DNA of 64,000 bases, from the NCBI RefSeq assembly GCF_020509005.1, contig NC_063013.1, positions 6,758,001 to 6,822,000 of the forward strand, given 5' to 3'. The position numbers and the translations under genes are program-made. The notes under the pieces were generated by a model. It saw nothing but the letters and a program-made list of their open reading frames with translations. It had not been told where the DNA came from and made no database searches. The stretch's first letter is position 1; each line of letters begins with the position of its first letter. This DNA is from Fulvia fulva. Lineage: Eukaryota > Ascomycota > Dothideomycetes > Mycosphaerellales > Mycosphaerellaceae. Below are positions 55,250 through 64,000 of the stretch, in pieces.

Positions 55250-58200
55250 TCCCCCACGGAACCACACGTCCACTTGAATAACTCATCAAGGTGCGTAGGC
55301 GCGGGACCCATGAGCTCGGTGAGGAGAAGATCCGGCTGCTTGGTGCATGATTGCCAGAGCCCGCTAAAAATGTAGTCGAATTGCTGCAATACATGATCGA
55401 GTAGCTAGCGCGAAATACAGACTGGATCGTAGTAGGCTTCGATGTGGCTGTTCGTCGCATGTTGATCGCTGAAGACTTGGAGGGCTAGTGGCAATAGATG
55501 AAACCCTGATTTCGTGACCGATTCGAGGAGATGAATACCCAGTTGTGTACTCGGATGCTCGATGGGCACTGATACAGACGCACGGTCCCTGCCGACAGTC
55601 GTGCTTCTGGGAGCTTGCACGGTGAGCACAGAGCTGAAGGCGCATGCGGATTTCGCGTGTGGGCTGATTTCCGAGATTCGTTGGAGACCAAGGTGTTCAT
55701 GGGGCGCAAGACTGAGGAGCAGCCTTTGCACGTTCTTCAGAAATGTACCCGCTGTGATCTCGCCAATCCGGTCGAGACTAAGGCAGAACGGCACTGTCGT
55801 CATGGTCGGACCGAGCAACTCCTCGATGCGTGCTAGAGGTGAGTCTCGTCCCGTACGCGTGCTTCCAAAAGTAACGACCGAAGAACTAGAGTACAACGCT
55901 ACTACCAGAGCCCACGTAGCGTGACAGATTGTGTCCATGGTAATTCCGGTGTTTCTAGCCGCCTTCCAGGCCTCGAGCGTTGGGGATGTGAGTGATCGAC
56001 TGAGCTTTTGGGTTGTTCTGGGTCGATGAGCGCTCGGAACATCCGGGAAAACCAGACCTGTCCTGTTCGCAAGAGGATTGAGCTGATGTTTCCAGAATTC
56101 GATGACCGTTTCGTGAGGCTGTGCTCGAAGATGAGCGACGAAGTCAGCGAACCTGATTGAGGGGTAGGCAGGAATTGCAGCATCACCGGAATAAGCCTTC
56201 AAGACAGCGTCCCAGATGAGTCTGAGTGACCAACCATCGTAGACGGCGTGGTGCGCACTGAGAACGAGTCGATTTCTTTGTGGGCCTTGCAAGATGATAG
56301 TCACCCCAAACAGCGCAGTGCCATAACCAAAGTGAGTCTGTTCGAGCCGCCGCCCCAGGTCATCTATGCTCATGATGGAGACATCGTCCCATATTCGAAC
56401 AGATTCTGGTCGTTGGCATATGACCAGGAGTGTGCCGTGAGCAGGCGCGTGAACGATACGACTCCTTAGTACCTCGTGTCTAGCAAGCACAGTTTGCCAA
56501 GCCATTCGCATTCTGTCACCATCAATATTGTCAGGTAGCGTATGCCACGCATGCATGCAGTAGGGTCGTGCCTCTTCATTCGTTTTCATCGAATGCATGG
56601 TCGCGGTCATGAGCGTTTCTTGCATTGGTGTACAGGGAAATGCGTCTTCTATGGCATCGGGCTGCAAGGCGCACGATTGTGCCAACTCAACCCGAATGCC
56701 GTTCTGAGTGGCTGCATCGAGCACTGACCCTGTTATGTTAGACAACGGCCGATCAGAGTTCACATTGCCAGAATCAATGCCCTGCAATTGCTCTGCCATG
56801 TCGTGGAGCACCGGGTGTTGGAACACGATCGACATGGTCAGTCGCATACACATCGTGCGTCGCACTTCGTTTATTAATGCAATGGCCGTAAGAGAACTTC
56901 CTCCTAGGTGGAAAAAGTTATCGCCCCCACCGACGAACTCGATCCCAAGCACGTGATGCCAAGCGTCAGCGAGCTGACGCTCCAATGGGCTGCTAGCTTC
57001 CTCATGTTGAGCGGTCGGTATCGTGAACAGTCCCAAGAGCTGTTGCTTGCCGAGCATCGATGCAGCGTGCTCTAAAGCTCTGCGATCCGTCTTGCCAGAA
57101 GTAGTGTAAGGGACACGCGAGATCGGTATGAAAAGTTGTGGAGTCGTTTGATACGACACATTCGACGTATGCGCTCGGATACACTCCACGACCTGGTGGT
57201 GCAACGGCGAAGCTGACGTGATAAGGTCCGCGATAGAATCTGTACCCGGCTTGTCCAAGTTCATACTCGAATCATGTCCACTGCACACAAAGGCGGCGAA
57301 AAGGTCGAACTTTTTGAGAAGACAAACAATAATGACCGACTTGCCAGCAAGTCCCTGTGGGAGAAGACTGCGCAACGTGTTCTCAACTTCGTATGGCTCA
57401 GTTCGAATACCATTGACCTTGATCTGGTCATCTTTTCTGCCAACGACAAAAATTTGGCCATCCGAACCGTATCGGACTAGATCGCCTGTCTTGTAGAGCC
57501 GTGGTACTCGGCCACAAGCTCGAGTAGTCATTTGGCTGTGCCAGGCTGGGCTGCTAATGAAAGACTGAGCAGTGAGTGTGGGCTGGGCGACATATCCAAG
57601 TGCAAGGCACGGTCCTTCTCAAAGAAGCTCCCCGGTAGACCCGATAGGTAAAAGGCTCTCGACATCGTCCTTATTGACAATCCAGGTTGTGGCTCGGAAG
57701 CCTTCACCGATGCATTGGTCCGAAATTTGTGGTGATATAGCCTCGTTCAGAATGCAGCAACCCAAAGCGCACTCGCTAGGTCCGAAGCCATTCATGAGGG
57801 TCGGGATGCGAGCTCCTTGCGATGAGCACTTGGTGTACGACTCGACGATGGATCTTGGTATGGGCTCACCCCCAAGAAGCACGGCGTCCATCATATAGAG
57901 AGCTTCCGAACGAAAAAGGCACAGGTACGATGGGGTGCAACTCATCCAATTTGCGCGACTCGTCTTGGCAAAGTCCAATAAGTCGTCGATGCTATATTTC
58001 TGAGTGTCAGATGGAACACACATACATGCCCCCTGGAAGAGGGTCATGAACATGTTCTCGATAGCCATATCGAAAGCTGGTGCGGCAAGAACCAGGACCC
58101 GTGACGAGCTATTGATTCGCATGCGCATTGCATGGACTTGATGGCCTGTTGTCACTGCATGCTGAGCAATCATGACGCCTTTGGGATGGCCAGTGGAGCC

Positions 58201-58811
58201 AGAGGTGTAAGTGATATAAACAGGCTCGTTTGAGGGTTGCGTGGCTGGTGACTGTGCCATATCGTGATCGTCACCAGAGAAGCTTTCCAGGAACTCCACT
58301 GAGATCTCGTGCGCGTGAACCTGGGGATTATTGTGAATCGGCTGTAGGCATGAGATCTGGGATCGTGTCTCGCTGGAGTAGAGCACATCGCATGGCGTGT
58401 TGTCATCAGCAATGCACCTCATGCGGGTCTTTGACCATGAGCTGTCGACCACGACGAAGCAGCCGCCCGCTCTACACACCGCAACCTGTGCGATGGCCAA
58501 AAGTTTTGAGGCTTGAAGCAAAGCAGTACCTTGAAGACTCTATCCTTGGAACCTTGACTTTGGAGATATTGCAGAAGGGCGTTGGACAAGTGCTCCAAGC
58601 GTTGGTATGTCAGAGAGCCGTCCCAAGCACAAACCGCCTCGCTGGCTGCGAAGTTGGACATAGACCGCTCCAGAAGTTGCGCAACAGTGAGAGGTTCTGG
58701 CTTGATCATCCTGGAATTCCAAGCACGAATCTGAGCGACATCTCGCGGACTCGGTAAGGCAAGACTGCCTGGTTGTTGGCCCAACCATCTAATCGCTTGA
58801 CCCATGATCTA
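55250..58811 (-). other. NRPS module 2 (A2-T2-C2)
   Basis: A2: YITYTSGSTGHPKG, APAFDMAIENMF, NGFGPSECA, YKTGDLVRYGSDG, TTSGKTDRRAL. Estimated pocket residues are D-M-E-S-L-G-G-L-G-K; substrate unknown. T2 is FFHLGGSSLTAIAL. C2 has an intact HHAVYDG. It contains the stop at 57619-57621 and the frameshift near 58525, both inside A2, and the stop at 55405-55407 at the end of C2. Confidence 0.8.
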
Positions 58812-61800
58812 TTCTACAGAGTGTGCAACACTCTCTGCATGGCTCTTGTCGATGTAGCGCGGATCATACTCCAGCCCTACCGAAGTTATTGTGCCCGTAG
58901 CCACGACGAGCGACAAGTCGAACTATGATAGTCAGCTTCAAACACGCTCTTGACAGATCAATAGCTGAGATCGACTTACCTCGTTGTCGGTTGAACTGTC
59001 CAGAGGTTCGAAATGCAAGAACGAGGCAAGCTCCAACGATGGAGTGACTGAGACAAACGTATTGAACAGCTTTCCCCGGGCTGGTTGCGGCATGGCTGTC
59101 TGGATCTGTGCCAAAGACAAACCCTGGTGCATGACGTTTGTACGGTGAGTATCCCTTATGAACTCCATGAGCGATAAGAAATCTCCTTGGGCGATGCTGC
59201 GTAGGGGTCGCACTTCGATCCGCGCAATCAAAGGCGCCAGGAAGCAACCAAGCTCGTTCGTGCCCACTGCATGGTGGGGGCTATCTCCCCCGAGCAAACA
59301 TAGCCAAAGATCACATCGCTCGTGTCCGCATACATTCTCAACACACATGACCATATGGCGATAAAGAAGATCGCTGGGGTCAGGCCACGTGCAGCCAGGG
59401 TTCCACGCAATTCGCCAATGCCAATGTCGTGAAGAGGGATACAGTGACTGTGATGCGATCTAGAGTCAGAGGCCGTGGGCTCGCGGTCAATCATTCTCGG
59501 GAAGATGCATGGCTGGGCCGCATCGAGATGTTGCTTCCAGTATTCAAGATCAATCTTCTGCTTCTGCGTATGTCTTACAAATGCAACATACGACCGCATT
59601 GGACGGGAACACGTTTGTACGGCGGTCAGGCTTGTCCGAAGAGCTTCATATTCCTTCGAGAGCTGACGAATTAGAGCCAGCACAGATAGCCCATCCAACA
59701 TGGCATGGCTCGCATCCAGTCTGAGGAGAGCACGGTTGGTCAAACCGCAATAGAGGATAAGCTTAAGCGGAGGACTGCAGTGAGAATCAGTCGCGCGATC
59801 CACCGCGATCAGGGACAGATCTTCGAAAAGTACCGTCTCGTCGGCCTCGTGCAGCTGCCGGAGCTCGAACGAAGATGGGTTATCTCTGAGGACAATGTTG
59901 ACAAACACATCTGGCAGATCTGAGACCTCGAGGGGCACAGTGCGCAAGGCAGAGTTAGTCCGAGTAATATGGCGCCAGGCCTGTGAGAATATTTCAGGAT
60001 CAATGGGCTGGCTGTTTTCTGTCACAGCCCACGTTGTTGATGCCACATTCGAGTTGCGCAACCCTCGTACCTGGCGGAACAGGAATGACTCCTGCACCGG
60101 AGAGCAGTGGAAAACATCTTCCATGACTGATTGTAATTTTGGAGAGCTCTTCAGCACCTGCTCTCGAAGCGAGCCCGTCTCAACAGGCGTTCGACTTGAC
60201 GTGCTCATACTGAGGGGCCTGATTGCCAAAGAAGCCTCGTACATCGTGGGACATTGTAGCAAACGTTCTGTGCTCAGCGCTGCACTGTGTTCTTTCTTCA
60301 TTCGTGCTGAAACCTGTAGGGCAGTAATGGAGTCTCCTCCTAGATTGATGAAGGAGCTGTTTTGAAGGATGCATCGGACAGGCACCTGCAAGACCTCGCT
60401 ACAGATTTGAAATAACTGCTGGGCCTCCAGCAGCACTGCCGCCTCAAAATCTCGCTGTCGATCGTTGCAGCTCGGCAGCAGCATTGGATGGTAATTGTCC
60501 TGGAGATAGTCCCCGGGTTTTATGAGTTCCAATGCTGATGCCATCCGAGAGTAGTCTCTTTTTCCAGATGGCGTTATTGGCAGGCGACTAACTCGTACCC
60601 AAATTGATGGAACCATCCACAGAGGAACCTGCTTCGACAGATACTCTACACAAGTTTCCTTTGTTGGACCATCGCATGGTGACAGGACAAGATCTTGTAG
60701 AGGAGTCGACATAGTCTCATTGGACACTAGCAGTGCCACTAACCGATTAGAGACGGGAACGGAACGCGGTAAACATACTGCAGCGTCGCAGAAAGGTGTC
60801 GTTGCTATGGCGGCTCCTTGTGCCAGGTGATGCTCGATTTCAGCCAATTCGAGACGCTGACCAGCGAGCTTGACCTGAGTGTCATTTTCGACTCGCCCCA
60901 GACACTCGAGCGAACCATCTTCGTGATAACGTACGAGATCACCCGTTCCGTATACACGTCTCTCCAGCAACGCTTGCCCATCAATGATAGGTAGCCACGC
61001 TGAACCCGTTTTGAATCTCGACTGTGTCAATTTGGCATCGTTCAGGTAGCATTGGGCAAGGGCAGGCCCTTCGAGCACAAGCTCGCCAGTGGCACCTATG
61101 GGAATGAGATAGCGGCCATCTAGGTCGGACGAATCACAATGTCCCCCTTTGTTGCAGTTGACCACCCAGAAGCGATAGCCCAGGGGTAACCCAATGTTGC
61201 TTGGTGATTTGGATAGTCTTATTCGCCCTAAGCTCGCAGCGAAAGTCGATTCGGTAGGGCCATATCCATTAAAGACGTCGATGGCACTGCCCAACCACTG
61301 ATCCTTGTCCAAAGAAGTGACGGGCTCGCCAATAAGTACGAGAGTCTTCAACGTGTGGTCTAGGCTACTCGGGACCAGCCTTCGAGCTACGGTCGGCGTC
61401 AAGAATGCTATTGTGACGTTCTGGTCTTTCATGTAGCTCTGCAGGTTGCTTGTTCGCTCAGTGTCGGAGGGAATACAGGCCGCTGCCCCACTCAGCAGGG
61501 CGACCAACATGTCTGACAGACTTGCGTCGAACGCGTACGCCGCGAATTGCAAAACACGCACTTGCTGGCGTGATGATCCATGAGATGGATTGATGGCAAG
61601 CCTCTCTATCAAACCAGTAATGGCTGTACACACATTCGCATGGGTCAGGACAACGCCTTTCGGACTTCCCGTGCTTCCGGAAGTAAACACCACGAAAGCG
61701 CCATCGCCAGGCCGAACGGTTGAGTCGTGAGCTTCTTCAGGATCTTCTATAGTCGACGCAGTGGCGGCCTGCGCTACGTCGAACGACTGAAGATGGGTCT

Positions 61801-62260
61801 CTGTTTGCAGTCTTGCAACTCGATGTGCGGATCGAGTACCATGTGTCAGTAGGAAGCGCGTGCCCGTAGCTCGAATCACTACGCAAAGACGTTCGTCCGG
61901 CCATGAAGTATCCAAAAACGTGCAGCCTCGTCCGGTTTTCAAGACAGCAAGCATGCCAGCGATAGCCCACATTCCGCTGGACTTGGCGAAATACAAAGCA
62001 AGCCACCGGTCTTCAGCAGTGAGGTGTTTGCGTAAATAGCTTGCAATGGCTGAAGAAGTTTCATGCAGGATGGCATATGTCATGCATCCGTTAGGTCCAA
62101 CTATAGCCTCCCTGTCCGCGTGCTTGACCGCGACGCTGGAGAAGACGTTGTGAATGAGGGTCTCTTGACTTTGTAGTGCTTGCTTGGAATTCCAGGCCAA
62201 TACCCTGTTTCGATCGACCGCTTCAAAGGCATGGCATGCTAGGTCTTTCACGGAGAGGCT
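58812..62260 (-). other. NRPS module 1 (A1-T1-C1)
   Basis: A1 core motifs are intact: FTSGSTGSPKG, FAAYAFDASLSDML, NGYGPTEST, YGTGDLVRY, and the lysine motif TPSGKRDY. By counting from A4 and A5 the binding-pocket residues read D-A-S-F-V-I-G-F-A-K, which I cannot tie to a substrate. T1 carries INLGGDSITALQ with the phosphopantetheine Ser. C1 has LDASHAMLDG at the active site. The residues before A1 (about the first 255 of the frame) resemble the C-terminal half of a C domain. C1 is split by the frameshift near 59289. Confidence 0.8.
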
Positions 62261-63004
62261 TGCGACTCCTTGGTTGGATGTGTGGCGAATGCAGATCTGC
62301 TCGACAATGGACGTAAGAACGCGTACGAATCGAGTCGCCTCACGACGGCTCATACTGGACCGACGATAGACCAGACTCATTCGGACTTCGACTTCAGCGC
62401 CAGCCTCACCATAATGACAACAGATCTCGAGGCAGAGGTTGGAATGGATAGGCATGGATGGTCGAATGGTAATGTTGCTGTCACAGCTGCTGTACTGGAT
62501 CGCCACAGCAGAGAAAGGCCCAAGACAGCCATGGTGGTCAATGACATTCTCTCCATCACTATGCGCAATGTCCTCAAGTTCTCCAATAATCCGATCGAGG
62601 CCATAGCCAGGCTTTAGGACTCCGCGAACTCGAGCCGTGTTACTGACTTGCGATGCTGTACCGTTACGAACAAGACGTCGAAAGGAGACGACCTCATCGC
62701 TCGAATAGATGTGGAGATTGACCAGTAGGGCTAGTTCCAGACATGACGATGCAGCACTAGACGAAGCGGCTTGAGGTGCCGTAGCGCGGATCATTTTTTC
62801 CAAGATCGTGGAGTACAACGGCTCCACTTCGATGCTGTGGTCGCCTCGGGTAGCACCACCGAGAACATGACGTCTGGAAGGCATCCCGTACGTTCGATGC
62901 ACTGCGCTTAGGAGCTGGAGAGTGGGATCAGCAGTGACCAGATTGATGCTATCTCGTGCACTTGATCTGTTTTCGCTCGAAGAAAATCGGTCACAGGAAG
63001 TCAC

Positions 63005-63683
63005 ATCGTGCCCGTGCCTGTTCCCGCACAGCCTCTCACGTGACGAATGCCCCTAGACTACTCCAAAGTCAGCTTGGCCCCTGCCCGCTACGTCCTTACC
63101 TAATACGTCAACGACAGGCACATAGGGGTTGCCCGGACATGAACTTACACCTCGAACAGGTATAGTAAGTGTAAAGCTCTAGGTCAAAAGGAACGCTCCT
63201 TAAGAGAGCTGAGTAGTCTGGTTATATATAGTTTCACACACCCCCTCAGGTTTGGTCGACATGCAATGCTATGCGGCCAAAGCTAGAATTGAATTGGACG
63301 GTGCTAATGCTGTTCAGTATTCCGTGAGGCTTTTGCGGGCTTTGTTCTGCGTGATGAAACTTTTCGCTCCTAGTGAGCTAAAGCTGTGCGGAATTATGGT
63401 CTCATAACTGTAAAACTCTAGGTCAAAAGGAACGCTCCTTAAGAGAGCCGAGTAGTTTGGTTATATATAGTTTCACAGTAAGGCTGAAGATGCTAGATTA
63501 ACGCAAACTAACTTCTGTCATTTGATCGCGGCGTATCCAGCTCCCACGGACGCATGGGTCATGGATGGAAGTGAGCTTTAGGATCACAAACGCTTGGTCC
63601 CAAACCTGGATTGCGAAAGTACACCAAAGCTATGGGACTGACCATTAGACTCTTCTTGGAAACATTTTGAGCGGCTCTCATCG
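63005..63683. promoter_or_regulatory. Head-to-head spacer between the NRPS and the IPMS-like gene
   Basis: About 680 bp between two divergent genes; it should contain both promoters. It is occupied in part by a 68-bp direct repeat (listed separately). No other gene was seen. Confidence 0.4.
63171..63477. repeat. 68-bp direct repeat pair, copies at 63171-63238 and 63410-63477
   Basis: Both copies contain CTAGGTCAAAAGGAACGCTC, CTTAAGAGAG and GGTTATATATAGTTTCACA, with about four mismatches in 68 bp, all C/T or G/A. The copies start 239 bp apart. They could be short terminal repeats of a lost element, or duplicated regulatory sequence in the divergent promoter. Each holds a TATATATA core. The intervening 170 bp has no open frame. 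Confidence 0.8.
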
Positions 63684-63701
63684 ATGAATTGCCTATGCAA
63701 C

Positions 63702-64000
63702 ATGTCCGCGATATCAAACTCCGGCACATTGACATTGAGAGAAAAGTATGGCGATCGAGTACCGGCCTACAATAATCGAGGGCGGAAATGGCCAGACGCT
63801 GTGCTCGAAAAGTGCCCGATTCTCTTGTCCACAGACCTCCGAGACGGCAATCAGTCCTTGCGCATACCTATGGTAAGAGCCGCACACGCAACTACATGCA
63901 ACCGCTAAGTGTAATAGACATTCGCTCAGAAACTACGATTCTACCATCTAATCGTGTCAATCGGATTCAAGGAGATCGAGATCGGTCATCCATGTGCCAA
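63702..64000 (+). CDS. 2-isopropylmalate synthase-like protein, N-terminal part
   Basis: Exon 63702-63872 and exon 63918 to the right edge, joined by a 45-bp GT-AG intron, read RVPAYNNRGRKWPDAVLEKC, STDLRDGNQSL and then FYHLIVSIGFKEIEIGHP. DLRDGNQ is the metal-binding start of the alpha-IPMS/homocitrate-synthase TIM barrel. Classic fungal LeuA has a mitochondrial presequence; here only about 25 residues precede the family core, whether the ATG at 63684 or 63702 is used, so no presequence is likely. IPMS-like enzymes in NRPS clusters elongate keto acids to make unusual amino acids (as for homotyrosine in echinocandin clusters), which fits its position head-to-head with the NRPS. A second leuA copy or another aldolase-type synthase are alternatives. 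Confidence 0.8.

Larger units (their letters stand above)
48361..63004 (-). pseudogene. Four-module non-ribosomal peptide synthetase, disrupted
   Basis: About 14.6 kb reads as one NRPS of roughly 4,850 residues: partial C, then A1-T1-C1, A2-T2-C2, A3-T3-C3, A4-T4-C4 with no reductase or thioesterase. The terminal C domain suggests release by macrocyclisation, as in fungal cyclic peptides. One true intron (58979-58923) is present. Nine lesions remain: stops at 58809-58811, 57619-57621, 55405-55407, 50013-50015 and 49236-49238 (three TAG, two TGA, each one C-to-T step from a sense codon), and single-base frameshifts near 59289, 58525, 54010 and 48960. No ATG starts the frame; the reading begins at a GTG at 63004. 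Some core motifs are also eroded (A3 loop SGTSLHSKG; A4 TRDLV). A pseudogene is most likely; assembly error could explain a few homopolymer shifts but not all. Confidence 0.9.

Noticed and set aside
48361..63004. The NRPS breaks as unrecognised introns
   Set aside because: I checked the breaks for GT-AG pairs and branch sites; only 58923-58979 fits. The other breaks are single codons or single bases without splice signals.
48361..63004. Several separate NRPS genes
   Set aside because: Domains continue across every break in the correct order, some in the middle of an A or C domain, so one ancestral gene is simpler.
1..64000. tRNA, rRNA or riboswitch genes
   Set aside because: I saw no cloverleaf with a convincing T-arm box and no rRNA-like sequence; a covariance-model scan would be needed to exclude tRNAs.

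Overview
This is nuclear DNA of a filamentous ascomycete (Pezizomycotina). Short GT-AG introns of about 50-80 bp with CTAAC/CTGAC branch points interrupt most genes. The gene set is fungal: KTR mannosyltransferase, HsbA-like protein, LaeA-like methyltransferase, multimodular NRPS and a Fot1/pogo transposon carrying RIP-like mutations. A Dothideomycete such as a Mycosphaerellales or Capnodiales species is my best guess, from gene style only. All exon coordinates below were worked out by hand from splice signals and reading frame.

Layout. 1-9 kb, minus strand: an unrecognised partial gene at the left edge, a decayed alcohol-dehydrogenase tail, an intact butanediol-dehydrogenase-like gene, a PHD-finger protein with internal repeats, the ERD2 HDEL receptor and a secreted EEP-family nuclease. 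9-19 kb: a probable spliced unknown gene, an APC15-like cell-cycle subunit, a small unknown protein, a cytochrome P450 and LaeA-like methyltransferase transcribed divergently, and a cytosolic carnitine acetyltransferase. 19-32 kb: a RAD57-like RAD51 paralogue, a secreted GH43 glycosidase, the importin-alpha exporter CSE1, and divergent from it a 1,742-residue sacsin/HSP90-like ATPase whose C-terminus carries a metzincin-spaced zinc-protease motif. 33-43 kb: an F-box-like gene, a 110-residue gene with a candidate GC-AG intron directly after its ATG, a KTR mannosyltransferase, a zinc alcohol dehydrogenase, a diverged tandem duplication and an MFS sugar transporter.

43-48 kb is a transposon graveyard: a minisatellite, a 286-bp MITE, a frameshifted HsbA-like pseudogene beside it, and a nested pair in which a 1.87-kb Fot1/pogo-type element with RIP-like stops sits inside a 262-bp TA-flanked MITE. 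48.4-63.0 kb is a four-module NRPS (partial C, then A-T-C four times) on the minus strand. It is broken by five in-frame stops and four single-base frameshifts, and some adenylation core motifs are degenerate, so it looks like a dying pseudogene. Head-to-head with it, across about 680 bp containing a 68-bp direct repeat, begins a 2-isopropylmalate-synthase-like gene cut by the right edge. It could once have supplied an unusual amino acid to the NRPS.

A recurrent property of the shorter genes is a switch along the coding strand from C-rich codons in the 5' part to G-rich codons in the 3' part. It is extreme in the GH43 gene and visible in at least six others.
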